This document shows positions 1 through 8,350 of a DNA stretch of 64,000 bases, in pieces. Under the pieces are notes generated by a model. The model was not told the origin of the DNA, did not search any database, and saw nothing but the letters and a program-made list of their open reading frames with translations. The position numbers and the translations under genes were made by a program. The stretch is from an uncultured Alphaproteobacteria bacterium (GTDB lineage Bacteria; Pseudomonadota; Alphaproteobacteria; RF32; CAG-239): NCBI GenBank assembly GCA_944391485.1, contig CALXTQ010000020.1:94131-158130 (forward strand), in the 5' to 3' direction. The stretch's first letter is position 1; every line of letters starts with the position of its first letter.

Positions 1-1097
1 TCCATCGGAATTATGCCCATACCGGAATAGGTATCCAGCACAATCAGGTCATATTTCTGCGCGTTGTCTTTCAGAAACTGGTTGGCATCTTCGACAACAA
101 AGCGCTTGTTCGGCGTCAGCTTATGCTTTAGAAACTTCTCTTCGGAAATTTTCAGAAGAGAACGGTCTATGTCCAGAAAAGTATAATTATGAAAAGCGTC
201 ACCCTCGCCCATAGTAAAACCGCCAGCTCCCAGAATAAGCACGTCTTTTTTCCGGTCTTTGGGCAAAGTTTCGATAAAGTTTTCCTGAATATAGCGGACA
301 TAGCCGAACCAATATTTCCGATCGGTCGAAATTTTGGAAGAATTGCCGCCGTTAATGACCATCGCCCGCGCCTGCCCGTTATCGGTGTCAAGAATCGAAA
401 TCGTCGAGACGGCATTATTTTCCACAATATCATACAGTTCATGCAGCAAGCTGGCGCGATTGAGCAAAACCGCCGCCAGTACAGCCCAGGCAAACCAAAA
501 ATATCCGGCGCGCCGGCTCAGAAGAACGGAGGCAGCGCCCGTCAGCACAACCACCACCACAATCGTGTAATTGACGCCGATAAAAGGCATAACCGCCAGA
601 GTTGTCAGAATCGACCCCAGCACCGAGCCGACCGTGTCGACCGCCATGAGTTTTCCGGTATAATTGTGATTGTAGCGGTGCAGATAACGGCTCAGCAGCG
701 CCGTTATTTTGCCAAACAGATATGGCGCCACCGACAGAAAAGCCAAAGAATAAATAAACGTCTTTATCACATTGGACCTTATTCCGGCCGCTCCCAGCAG
801 ACCAAAATAGATATCAAGCAAAATATAACTTGAGGCCAGAATTACCATAACCGCTATAAGTAAAAAATCCCGGGCGACCGTGCGGCGGATGCTGTTCAGG
901 GCAATTTTCATTTCGGAACCGGCATAATATCCCAAAGACATGAAAGCCAGAAAAATTCCGATGACGACAGAAGTCGTTATTGCCGTCGACCCCACAAATC
1001 CGCTCAGCTGACGAAGAACGATCAGCTCAAGAGACAGGCTGGAAAAACCACCGATAAATACGGCTGCCAGCAAAACAAATTTAATACGCGTAGTCAT
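1..1097 (-). CDS. Membrane-fused spermidine synthase-like protein (3' end outside window)
   Basis: The N-terminus has several hydrophobic segments, with residues such as SLSLELIVLRQLSGFVGS and ITTSVVIGIFLAFMSLGYYAG that are typical of the membrane part of fused polyamine aminopropyltransferases. Near the window edge a Rossmann methyltransferase-like fold begins, with the glycine loop LILGAGGFTMGEGD, the acidic FLDID strand and then KYDLIVLDTYSGMG. Family knowledge suggests transfer of an aminopropyl or related group, but the membrane-fused members are mostly uncharacterised. The start is ATG at 1097, divergent from the BFD gene. The C-terminus is cut off by the window, so active-site completeness cannot be judged. 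Confidence 0.75.
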   Translation of the reverse strand, partial: MTTRIKFVLLAAVFIGGFSSLSLELIVLRQLSGFVGSTAITTSVVIGIFLAFMSLGYYAGSEMKIALNSIRRTVARDFLLIAVMVILASSYILLDIYFGLLGAAGIRSNVIKTFIYSLAFLSVAPYLFGKITALLSRYLHRYNHNYTGKLMAVDTVGSVLGSILTTLAVMPFIGVNYTIVVVVVLTGAASVLLSRRAGYFWFAWAVLAAVLLNRASLLHELYDIVENNAVSTISILDTDNGQARAMVINGGNSSKISTDRKYWFGYVRYIQENFIETLPKDRKKDVLILGAGGFTMGEGDAFHNYTFLDIDRSLLKISEEKFLKHKLTPNKRFVVEDANQFLKDNAQKYDLIVLDTYSGMGIIPM

Positions 1098-1212
1098 GTT
1101 CTTTTTCCGCTGTTTGGCACTGAGTGTTATTTTTAGCATCAATTCCTTGTATTTTGGTTAAGAACACATACTTTATCACCGGCAGTATACTTCAACTGAT
1201 AAGGAGAAAAAA

Positions 1213-1413
1213 ATGGACATGACTGATGAGGCTGTTGTCTGCACCTGTCTGGATTTAACCGTCAACGATATCAGGGAAGCCGTTCGCGCCGGCGCCCAAA
1301 CACTCGAGGACGTGCAGCGTATTAATGACGCCGGCACAATCTGCGGCGCCTGCGTCGACGACGTGCAGGAAATTATCGACGACGAACTCGGCAGGATGGA
1401 GGCCGAACAGTAA
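1213..1413 (+). CDS. BFD-like [2Fe-2S] ferredoxin
   Basis: This 66-aa protein has the bacterioferritin-associated ferredoxin pattern: CTCLDLTVNDIREAVRAG near the N-terminus and TICGACVDDVQEII in the second half, giving C-x-C and C-x2-C cluster ligands. BFD domains bind a [2Fe-2S] cluster and usually pass electrons to bacterioferritin, or form part of larger redox proteins. No bacterioferritin is visible nearby, so the partner is unknown. A good ribosome site (AAGGAG at 1201-1206) precedes the ATG. It stands alone, divergent from the spermidine-synthase-like gene. Confidence 0.8.
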   Translation: MDMTDEAVVCTCLDLTVNDIREAVRAGAQTLEDVQRINDAGTICGACVDDVQEIIDDELGRMEAEQ

Positions 1414-1514
1414 TTTCGGGTTGACTTTTGCGCGGCCTGTGCTAAATTTTCAACACTTTTTTAAGAATTATCCGAATGTATAATTATATGTTTAATCCAT
1501 AAAATCTGATATCT

Positions 1515-2189
1515 ATGGAAAATAATGCAAATCAAGAAATTTTGGATTTGTTTCTGGGAAAAAAACGGAAGAAAGTCCTGGTGGAAAAATCTTTGTATCT
1601 GAACTGGATCAGGGACAGGGAAAATGCCGATTATCAAAAAAATCTGATATTGGCGGGAGCGGATTATATTCTACGAACGCCTTCGCCCCTGCTCCGGCTG
1701 GGTGATTTCGGCAGTCTGCTTCTGGAGACGTTCCTCGACGCCATGTGTACGGCTGCTGCCGACATGCCGCAGGACGGGACGGAATTTGCGGAGCGTTTTA
1801 TCAGCACGATAAAATCGTGCCATGACGAACTTCACGAATTTCGCTGCTATCTGAAGGTTCAGGCTTCCTGCCCGGCTCTGCAGATTCCCTGCTGCGCAGA
1901 AATGAAAACTCTGAGGCCACCACATGCGGATGACTTCATTGAGCTCATTTTCAACAGCGAGTATATCAATCTCGGCATTCTTGATGTTTTGAGAAAGCAG
2001 ATCAACTCGTTCGGGGATAAACTGAGAGCGGAAAAATCTGCCTTTTTCAGCAACGGGCTGAGCAAAATGTACAACCGCTGTCAGGATGAAGAATGTCGGA
2101 AGGTTATTTCAGCCCTGATGCAGGAATCCCTTAACCGGACAACAGTCAATGACTTCCAGACCATTCGAAACATTATTGACATGGAATAA
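1515..2189 (+). CDS. Hypothetical protein, 224 aa
   Basis: I do not recognise the family. The protein is soluble, largely helical by composition and has no signal peptide or membrane segment. It contains a cluster of cysteines around residues 98-127 (KSCHDEL, ASCPALQIPCC) and two more near residues 190-195 (NRCQDEECRK), without a regular zinc-finger spacing. The ATG at 1515 lacks a clear Shine-Dalgarno sequence. The gene ends just before an intrinsic terminator and appears monocistronic. Confidence 0.65.
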   Translation: MENNANQEILDLFLGKKRKKVLVEKSLYLNWIRDRENADYQKNLILAGADYILRTPSPLLRLGDFGSLLLETFLDAMCTAAADMPQDGTEFAERFISTIKSCHDELHEFRCYLKVQASCPALQIPCCAEMKTLRPPHADDFIELIFNSEYINLGILDVLRKQINSFGDKLRAEKSAFFSNGLSKMYNRCQDEECRKVISALMQESLNRTTVNDFQTIRNIIDME

Positions 2190-2204
2190 ATTCAAAAGGC
2201 ACTT

Positions 2205-2229
2205 AAAGGCGGATTTTCCGCCTTTTTTT
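2205..2229 (+). terminator. Intrinsic terminator of the 224-aa hypothetical gene
   Basis: Stem AAAGGCGG / CCGCCTTT with a 5-nt loop, followed by a T run. It lies 15 nt downstream of the stop codon. Confidence 0.85.
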
Positions 2230-2449
2230 ATTGCGTTTTTACTGAAAATCATGCGGAAATATCTCTTACGGAACCTTTTATTTCAGAGTTACCCAGGGTC
2301 AGTCATCCCGAAAAAACGAGTTACGGCGGCAACCATGGCCGAACAGCCGGATATGCCGTCCGGATATTTTCCGGCAGATTGGCGGCGATTATGCCCAACA
2401 AAATAAAACCGACCGGCAAATGACTTTACGGATATATATAAATTATATA

Positions 2450-2502
2450 TTGACTTATACCCCCTGCCGGTATATATATTTTTAATACCCCATGAGGGTA
2501 TT
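2450..2502 (+). promoter_or_regulatory. CsoR-regulated promoter with two operator palindromes
   Basis: A -35 box TTGACT (2450-2455) and a -10 box TATATA (2473-2478) are separated by 17 nt. The spacer is almost filled by TATACCCCCTGCCGGTATA (2456-2474), and a second, cleaner dyad AATACCC...GGGTATT lies at 2484-2502, near the expected transcription start. Both match the G/C-rich core with TATA-like flanks known for CsoR operators. The position suggests that the repressor blocks polymerase until metal binds. The regulator itself is encoded two genes downstream. Confidence 0.75.
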
Positions 2503-2527
2503 TAACTTAATTCAGGAGATTGATAAA

Positions 2528-2677
2528 ATGGCTTGTAATAATCCGAAATGCAAGAATCCGAACTGCACCTGCGGCGACAACTGCAAATGCGATGAAAACC
2601 ACCAGTGCAGCGAAAACTGCGGCTGCAGCGATGAAAACAAGGAATGCACCTGCAAAGACGGCTGTCATTGCAAATAG
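2528..2677 (+). CDS. Metallothionein-like Cys-rich protein, 49 aa
   Basis: The 49-residue product has 13 cysteines and 2 histidines, mostly in C-x-C or C-x2/3-C spacing (PNCTCGDNCKC, ENCGCS, ECTCKDGCHCK), and no aromatic residue. That is the composition of a metallothionein that chelates Cu(I) or Zn(II) in the cytoplasm. The start chosen is ATG 2528, with AGGAG 10 nt upstream. The in-frame ATG at 2492 lies inside the second operator and has no ribosome site. It is followed after 24 nt by the csoR-like gene, so storage protein and sensor are probably co-transcribed under copper control. It is not clearly related to BmtA or MymT, so it may be a distinct type. Confidence 0.75.
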   Translation: MACNNPKCKNPNCTCGDNCKCDENHQCSENCGCSDENKECTCKDGCHCK

Positions 2678-2701
2678 GCAATCCTTTATCTGGGAAACAA
2701 G

Positions 2702-2995
2702 ATGACCGAAACAGACAAAACATCCCATCCCTGCCCCGATCACAGTGTCGAAATTCCACGGATTAACCGGGCTATCGGCCAGCTGGAGGGTATAAAAAAA
2801 ATGATATCCGAATATAGATACTGTCCGGATATCCTCATTCAGCTTAGAGCCGTGCGCTCCGCAATCCGCGCCGTGGAAAGCAGTATTTTGAAGAATCATC
2901 TGCAGTCCTGCGTCGCGCAGTCTTTTGCTTCCGATCGGGAAAGGGATGAAAAACTGAAAGAGCTGAAGGAACTGTTTGACCGTTTCGAAAACTGA
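2702..2995 (+). CDS. csoR: CsoR-family metal-sensing repressor
   Basis: This is a 97-aa all-helical repressor of the CsoR/RcnR/FrmR family. The copper-type ligand set is intact: Cys41 (EYRYCPDI), His66 and Cys70 (LKNHLQSC), with the same 25- and 4-residue spacings as Mycobacterium CsoR Cys36/His61/Cys65. RcnR and FrmR types differ at the third ligand. The family binds DNA without metal and leaves it when Cu(I) binds. It sits downstream of the metallothionein and ends before a strong terminator, and two matching operators precede the operon, so negative autoregulation is likely. Confidence 0.85.
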   Translation: MTETDKTSHPCPDHSVEIPRINRAIGQLEGIKKMISEYRYCPDILIQLRAVRSAIRAVESSILKNHLQSCVAQSFASDRERDEKLKELKELFDRFEN

Positions 2996-3003
2996 TTTTT
3001 GAA

Positions 3004-3032
3004 AAAAGCTCCGGTATACCGGAGCTTTTTTT
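3004..3032 (+). terminator. Terminator of the metallothionein-csoR operon
   Basis: Perfect stem AAAAGCTCCGG / CCGGAGCTTTT around a TATA loop, followed by seven T residues. Confidence 0.9.
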
Positions 3033-3196
3033 ATTCGGTCATACTTTTTACGACAGATTTGTTTTGAAAAATTGTCAAATTTTTATTGCCTTCCGATTTT
3101 TTGGATAAATTTTGACTGCCGGCAGAAATTAAAATCAGTTGCAATTCATTAAAAATTATCAATAATGTTATCATTTTCCGTCTTATGGAGAGAATT

Positions 3197-4867
3197 ATGC
3201 CAAGCGATATTGAAATTTCTCAGAAAAACAAACTCCGGCCGATTGGAGAAATCGCCGCCGGCGCAGGTCTTACCGACGATGACCTTGAACTTTACGGCAG
3301 ATACAAGGCAAAAATTACTTTTGCCAAACTCAAGGAGCTTTCGTCCCGACCGCTTAAAGGACGACTGATTCTGGTTACCGCTATTACGCCGACAGCTGCC
3401 GGAGAGGGAAAATCCACCATATCCATCGGTCTGGCCGACGCTCTGAAAAGCCTCGGCAAAAACGTTATCCTCGCCTTAAGAGAACCTTCGCTCGGCCCCT
3501 GCTTCGGCCTCAAGGGCGGCGCAACAGGCGGCGGTTATGCCCAGATTGTACCGATGGAAGATATCAACCTGCATTTTACCGGCGATATTCATGCCATTAC
3601 GGCAGCCAATAATCTTCTGGCGGCAATGATCGACAACCACATCAAACAGGGAAATAAACCTGATATTGATCCGGATAGCATCTGCTGGCACCGCTGCCTT
3701 GACCTTAATGACCGGGCGCTGAGAAATATCCGCATTGCTCTGGGCGGCCCGGCAGACGGCACACCGCGCGCAGACAGCTTCGACATCAGCGTTGCCAGCG
3801 AAGTCATGGCTATTTTGTGCCTTGCCGAAAACCTGACGGAGCTTAAGCAGCGTTTGGAAAAAATCGTTGTGGGCAAAACCCGCAACGGCCGATATATTAC
3901 GGCCGGAGATATCCGAGCGGCCGGCGCCATGGCCGCGCTGCTGAAAGACGCTCTCAAACCCAATCTGGTTCAAACTCTTGAGAAAACTCCGGCCCTGGTG
4001 CACGGCGGACCTTTTGCCAATATTGCCCACGGCTGCAACAGCGTTATTGCCACCAAAACGGCTCTGCGCCTCGCCGATTATGTCGTAACGGAAGCCGGGT
4101 TCGGCGCCGATCTCGGCGCGGAAAAGTTTTTTGACATCAAATGCCGGATTGCCGGTCTGAAACCTTCCTGCGCCGTTATCGTCGCGACAGTCCGGGCCCT
4201 GAAAATGCACGGCGGCATAATAAAAGAAAACCTGACGAAACCGGATCCCGAGGCCGTCAGACTGGGGTTCGCTAATCTGAAAACCCATATTGAAAATATT
4301 GCCGGGTTCGGCGTTCCCGCAATCGTGGCCATTAACCGCTTTGAATCCGATACCGAGGAAGAAATCCGCATACTGACGGACTTATGCCGCCAAAACGGCG
4401 CTAAAGCCATTTTGGCAACCGCCTGGGAAAACGGCGGACAGGGAGTCGTAAAACTGGCGGAAGAAACTCTTCTGGCTGCAGAATCCGCCGGTTCGTTCAA
4501 AACACTTTATGACGATAAGCTGTCCCTGAAAGAAAAAATCGAAACAATTGCCAAACAGATATACCGGGCCGGCCGAGTATCTTACTCCGATCAGGCCGCA
4601 AACAAACTGGAAGAATATACTGCCGCCGGATATCAGAAACTTCCGGTCTGCATTGCCAAAACTCAGAACTCGATTTCCGACGATCCTTCCCTGAAAGGAG
4701 CTCCAACAGGGTATGAGTTTAAAGTCAGCGATGTCCGGTTGTCCGCCGGCGCGGGATTTGTCATAGCCCTGGCAGGAAATATCCTGACAATGCCGGGGCT
4801 GCCCAAAGTTCCGGCGGCAGAGCAGATTGACGTGGATGAAAACGGCGTTATTTCCGGTTTGTTTTAA
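3197..4867 (+). CDS. fhs: Formate--tetrahydrofolate ligase
   Basis: This ATP-dependent enzyme makes 10-formyl-THF from formate and THF, feeding purine and formyl-Met synthesis. The opening MPSDIEISQKNKL, the P-loop TPTAAGEGKST (about residues 65-75) and the substrate-binding segment REPSLGPCFGLKGGA are all diagnostic. At 556 aa the length is normal. I start at ATG 3197 because GGAG at 3187-3190 sits 6 nt before it. The ATG at 3185 overlaps this ribosome site and has none of its own. The gene appears monocistronic. Confidence 0.97.
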   Translation: MPSDIEISQKNKLRPIGEIAAGAGLTDDDLELYGRYKAKITFAKLKELSSRPLKGRLILVTAITPTAAGEGKSTISIGLADALKSLGKNVILALREPSLGPCFGLKGGATGGGYAQIVPMEDINLHFTGDIHAITAANNLLAAMIDNHIKQGNKPDIDPDSICWHRCLDLNDRALRNIRIALGGPADGTPRADSFDISVASEVMAILCLAENLTELKQRLEKIVVGKTRNGRYITAGDIRAAGAMAALLKDALKPNLVQTLEKTPALVHGGPFANIAHGCNSVIATKTALRLADYVVTEAGFGADLGAEKFFDIKCRIAGLKPSCAVIVATVRALKMHGGIIKENLTKPDPEAVRLGFANLKTHIENIAGFGVPAIVAINRFESDTEEEIRILTDLCRQNGAKAILATAWENGGQGVVKLAEETLLAAESAGSFKTLYDDKLSLKEKIETIAKQIYRAGRVSYSDQAANKLEEYTAAGYQKLPVCIAKTQNSISDDPSLKGAPTGYEFKVSDVRLSAGAGFVIALAGNILTMPGLPKVPAAEQIDVDENGVISGLF

Positions 4868-4912
4868 AAGCTGATTCCGCCTTCAGACAAAGTGGCTGAA
4901 ACTACCGTTTCT

Positions 4913-5548
4913 TTATGCTTTTTTGGAAATATCTTTCATATAAATCAGCGGATATTTCTCCGAACGACCGTCCGGAAGCTCGTAATGCCACCATTCATGC
5001 AGTCTCGGCGGCGGCACCAATCCCGCCTGTTCCATCAGTTTTCGCAATTCATCGCGGTTGCGGACGGTCTCAGGGCGATTTTCATCCCGGTAAGCATGCG
5101 AGGCTTTTTTCAAATAGGTAAAAAAATTATCAAACCGGCCAGTTTGAACCTCCCGCGCATATGCGGGATCATAAGCGTCTACCAGTGTCGGATAAATAAG
5201 TTCCCTGCCGTCCTCCCCAATCAGGGACACATCTACCGCCGCAGCTCGGCAATGCGGCGAAGACGAAGCTTCCGGAGCGAAAAAACCGTCCCGCGGAATT
5301 ATACCGACCAAACGGTTATGCGCCTCAACCGGACGACAGGCATCATAAATTTTCATCCGACGGCCCGTGTTTTCTAGATAAGGAATTAACCGCTGCAGCG
5401 CCTGCCACAGCTCCCGGCGAATAAGAGCGCGGTTGCCAAGACCAAGCTCCGTATAAACCGGACAGCCCGTCATATTATGATCTGTTCCGGCATACATCAG
5501 CTCAACAATGAAATGAGGATCCGAAATCTCAACCAAGCCGTTTTCCAT
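4913..5548 (-). CDS. D-alanyl-D-alanine dipeptidase (VanX/DdpX type)
   Basis: A 211-aa M15D zinc peptidase. Visible motifs are YDACRP (Arg72), SPHCRAAAVD (zinc ligands His99 and Asp106) and EWWHYE (catalytic Glu185, zinc ligand His188). The family's S-x-H-x2-G-x-A-x-D Gly is Ala here. VanX enzymes destroy D-Ala-D-Ala in glycopeptide resistance. Gram-negative homologues are usually cytoplasmic and recycle D-Ala during starvation, which fits better here because no vanH or vanA is present and no signal peptide is seen. The start is ATG 5548, preceded by GGAG. An upstream in-frame TTG at 5563 is less likely. Confidence 0.88.
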   Translation of the reverse strand: MENGLVEISDPHFIVELMYAGTDHNMTGCPVYTELGLGNRALIRRELWQALQRLIPYLENTGRRMKIYDACRPVEAHNRLVGIIPRDGFFAPEASSSPHCRAAAVDVSLIGEDGRELIYPTLVDAYDPAYAREVQTGRFDNFFTYLKKASHAYRDENRPETVRNRDELRKLMEQAGLVPPPRLHEWWHYELPDGRSEKYPLIYMKDISKKA

Positions 5549-5833
5549 TTTTTCTCCATTCAAACACGCCGTTCAGAACTTTTTCCTTTACGGACAGGGA
5601 AACTATATATTTTATTTATGAACGAAAATGATTAAAAAATCTTTCATCGGAAAAATAATCATATGTCTTCTGCCGTCTCCGCAACCGGTTTTACAGCGCC
5701 TTTTCCGCCCGGCACCAACATAAAAAAACATAATTTATTTGACTGACCGGCAGAATAAACGCAAAAAATAAGCAATTGTTAAAATTTGGCGGATATAATA
5801 AAAAGATAATATTCTGAACAGGAAACAAGGACA

Positions 5834-5962
5834 ATGATAGAAATTATTTTTGATCGCAATCCCGGCGATACCTTTTTGAATGAAGAAAGACCTGTTTTTA
5901 GCATAAAACAGCAGAAGACAGAAAACTGGGATGACTACAGGCTGTGGCAAGAGAAATTCTGA
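5834..5962 (+). CDS. Small ORF, probable 5' part of a frameshifted gene
   Basis: A 42-codon reading frame (MIEIIFDRNPGD... to LWQEKF) has AAGGA two nt before its ATG and runs into a stop at 5960-5962. The next frame starts inside it (GTG 5944) and continues for about 140 codons of similar composition. A single -1 shift near 5950-5958 would join both into one protein reading about ...DYRLWQEILTAYQND. I infer a frameshifted or decaying gene of unknown family. Confidence 0.35.
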   Translation: MIEIIFDRNPGDTFLNEERPVFSIKQQKTENWDDYRLWQEKF

Positions 5963-6510
5963 CCGCTTATCAAAATGACCAAATTATCATTGTGCGCCAC
6001 GCAAGTCAGAAATTTTCCGTCAACTGGCTGGCCGCGGCCCTGTTTACGGAATCGTGTTTTTTACAAAGTCGGACGGAAGCCGTCGTTTTTAAAACCGAAG
6101 ACTATGACGGCGCGATTGCCGCTTATAAACCCTTCGTGGCTCTAACAATCGGCATCAAATACGTTATCCGGCTGTATCAGGAAGATTTTAAAAACATGTA
6201 TAAAGACATCGCTTCGCTGTCTTATCTGAAACTGTCAATCAAAGAAGATTATCTTGCAAACCAGTTGATAATAAAACTTGATAAAGGCGGAGAAACAAAA
6301 AAAATACATGCCGCAACCGCAGAAGAAGCCCTGACGGCCATTGGTATCTGGTTCAACATGTCGATCGCCGTTTCGGCAAAAACACGCAGCGGATTTGACA
6401 AGATCTGCGGATTAAGGCTCTGCGGCTCAATCTTCATATTGCAGGCAAGAGCGACAAAATCGTCCCAGTCAATCGCATATTTCGGACACATCAACTGTTG
6501 CAGATTATAG
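5944..6510 (+). CDS. Hypothetical protein, probably 3' part of a decayed gene
   Basis: A 188-aa frame opening at GTG 5944 without a convincing ribosome site. The first 140 residues (for example SVNWLAAALFTESCFLQ, KYVIRLYQEDFKNMY) look like a real but unrecognised protein. The last part, from about 6249, lies antisense to the 3' end of the ELM1-like gene and may not be genuine. With the short frame at 5834 it looks like one gene broken by a -1 shift. No partner gene suggests a function. Confidence 0.4.
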   Translation: MAREILTAYQNDQIIIVRHASQKFSVNWLAAALFTESCFLQSRTEAVVFKTEDYDGAIAAYKPFVALTIGIKYVIRLYQEDFKNMYKDIASLSYLKLSIKEDYLANQLIIKLDKGGETKKIHAATAEEALTAIGIWFNMSIAVSAKTRSGFDKICGLRLCGSIFILQARATKSSQSIAYFGHINCCRL

Positions 6511-7301
6511 CAGTCGTAGCGCAAAGACGGATCAATATACAATCCTTTACTGCTGATTGCCGTCGGAATAGCCGCCGTAGCCGTTTCGCAACAGGAATAG
6601 CTGTCAAAAGTATGAACAACCAGCGTGTTATCATATCCAAGCACTGCCGGGTAAATATTGCCGATCTGTTCAAATTTTCTGAATATTTCCTCATTTTTTC
6701 CGGAGTAAACACACCATTTTTGCGGCTGGCGCTCTTCATTGTCAGCGGCAATTTTTTTGCAGTTCTGAAATATAATCCGGGGATGATGCAAAGACTTTTC
6801 GTATATAAAGTCCGTTACTTCATTCGGTGTTCTGTGGCTGTTGACAAAAACAACGCCAAACCCGTTTTGAACAAGACGCTCGGCATCGCTAAAAAGTTTT
6901 TTGGCATAATTGACGTCAAAAACGATTTCAGCCCCGTCAACTCTGCCGCCCAGGCTCATAACGATTTTTTTTGGTGTTCTGACATAGTTTTCAAATTTTT
7001 CAAGCCACTCCGAAAACTCGGGGTCATTCTGAAGCATTTTAAGCTTTTCCGAGAACTCCCTAAACCTGACCTTGATATTCTGGCGGCTGAAACTGTTGAT
7101 TGTTCCGGTCGTGATCAGGACCTTTTTACGGAGTTTTTTATCCTGCAACAGCCGGATGCGGGTCCTGAACGTCAGAAGATGTTTGGGAACATTTATTAAA
7201 TCAACATACTGATATTTATGTATACGGTTGGTCAAAACTGTCGTCAGGATTATTCCCAGACTATGCTGCTTATAATATCCCTTGACCACCCGGCACAGCA
7301 T
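6249..7301 (-). CDS. ELM1-like (PF06258-type) protein, 5' end probably truncated
   Basis: Family features in order: VLITTGTINSFSRQNIK (the G-x-hxx switch of ELM1 homologues), IVMSLGGRVDGAEIVFD, FVNSHRTPNEVTDFI (the S-R-R-T-P motif) and NIYPAVLGYDNTLVVHTFDSYS with the Asp-Ser sugar-nucleotide-type loop. ELM1 relatives are GT-B-like proteins of unclear role, common in alphaproteobacteria near lipid A and LPS genes. The frame stays open for 63 more plausible codons upstream to 7490 (for example ADVCFSGFDSYEEFSAAVY) with no ATG, GTG or TTG before the stop at 7491-7493. The true 5' end therefore seems lost at the junction with the beta-lactamase gene. The 3' end overlaps an opposing frame by 262 nt. 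Confidence 0.55.
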   Translation of the reverse strand: MLCRVVKGYYKQHSLGIILTTVLTNRIHKYQYVDLINVPKHLLTFRTRIRLLQDKKLRKKVLITTGTINSFSRQNIKVRFREFSEKLKMLQNDPEFSEWLEKFENYVRTPKKIVMSLGGRVDGAEIVFDVNYAKKLFSDAERLVQNGFGVVFVNSHRTPNEVTDFIYEKSLHHPRIIFQNCKKIAADNEERQPQKWCVYSGKNEEIFRKFEQIGNIYPAVLGYDNTLVVHTFDSYSCCETATAAIPTAISSKGLYIDPSLRYDCYNLQQLMCPKYAIDWDDFVALACNMKIEPQSLNPQILSNPLRVFAETAIDMLNQIPMAVRASSAVAACIFFVSPPLSSFIINWFAR

Positions 7302-7516
7302 ATCGACATTTTTTGGCGCCAGTTTGTTCAGTCCCTGATCGTATGCGGTTACAAATATCTTTGGAACAATCTTATTCTTTTCAAAATAGTTGTCCAGTAA
7401 ACGATAAACTGCCGCGCTAAATTCCTCATAGCTGTCAAAACCAGAGAAACAGACATCCGCTCCAAATCGACATGCCGATTTACCATATTTTTACTAAAAC
7501 GATATACGATATATTC

Positions 7517-8350
7517 ATGATAAAGAATAAGATGAAATTTTTGAGAATTTTGCCGGTTCTAATCATCCTTTCAGGCTGCAACAGCCAATCTCATGAAAAA
7601 ATAGACCTTTCAAAGTACTTTTCCAAAATAAATGGCACCGCCGTTTTTTATAATCCGGCAGCAGACAAATATAAAATTTATAATTATAAATTAAGCACAA
7701 AGCGTTCTTCGCCATGCTCTACTTTTAAAATCATGTCCGCATATATCGCTTTGTCGGAAAAAATCATCACGCCACAAAATTCAATGATCGCCTGGAACAG
7801 AAAAAATTATGAATTTTCTTCCTGGAACAAGAATATGAATTTACGGGAGGCCTTTAATGCCTCCTGTGTCTGGTATTTCCGCTCCGTAATCGATAAAATT
7901 CTGCCTCAAACGATTGCCGCATATTTACAAAAATATCATTACGGCAACCGGGATATTTCTGATTGGGACGGGGATTTGAACACCAATACCGAGGTAAAAG
8001 AGTTAAAAGGTTTCTGGATAGAATCAAGCTTAAAAATTTCACCGATTGAGCAAGTTGATTTTCTGAAAAAACTATTTCAGGAAAATAATTCCGTTACGGA
8101 ATATCTGAAAGATATCATGCAAGTAGCTGACACGCCGGTTAAAGTATATGGAAAGACAGGACTGGGCATCCGGGATAACCTTGTAGAAAACGCATGGTTT
8201 GTCGGTTTTTATGAAAAGAATAATCAGGTTGTTTATTTTGCAGTCAGACTGGATGACAAAAGAAACAAAATTGATGACTATCGCCATAAAGCTAGTCAAT
8301 ATGCCAGACAAACCGCTTTAAAGATTATAAACAACGAAAATATATTTTAA
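7517..8350 (+). CDS. Class D (OXA-type) beta-lactamase, lipoprotein
   Basis: A 277-aa serine beta-lactamase. All class D motifs are present: S68-T-F-K71 (nucleophile and carboxylated lysine), S116-C-V, Y142-G-N, K213-T-G and W227-F-V-G230. A lipoprotein signal ends in the lipobox LSGC with Cys21, so the enzyme is probably anchored in the periplasm. ATG 7517 is preferred; ATG 7532 is possible and ATG 7472 overlaps the neighbouring gene. The gene is clearly more AT-rich than the housekeeping genes and starts right at the broken end of the ELM1-like gene, which suggests acquisition. The substrate range cannot be read from sequence. Confidence 0.88.
   Translation: MIKNKMKFLRILPVLIILSGCNSQSHEKIDLSKYFSKINGTAVFYNPAADKYKIYNYKLSTKRSSPCSTFKIMSAYIALSEKIITPQNSMIAWNRKNYEFSSWNKNMNLREAFNASCVWYFRSVIDKILPQTIAAYLQKYHYGNRDISDWDGDLNTNTEVKELKGFWIESSLKISPIEQVDFLKKLFQENNSVTEYLKDIMQVADTPVKVYGKTGLGIRDNLVENAWFVGFYEKNNQVVYFAVRLDDKRNKIDDYRHKASQYARQTALKIINNENIF

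Noticed and set aside
2149..2406. An 85-codon plus-strand frame after the 224-aa gene
   Set aside because: It runs through the terminator and overlaps the upstream gene. No ribosome site, and junk-like composition.
2492..2527. Upstream ATG start for the metallothionein
   Set aside because: It lies inside the operator palindrome, lacks a ribosome site and would add a hydrophobic stretch. ATG 2528 has AGGAG.
4892..5377. Plus-strand frames opposite the D,D-dipeptidase gene
   Set aside because: Antisense shadow of a gene with intact catalytic motifs.
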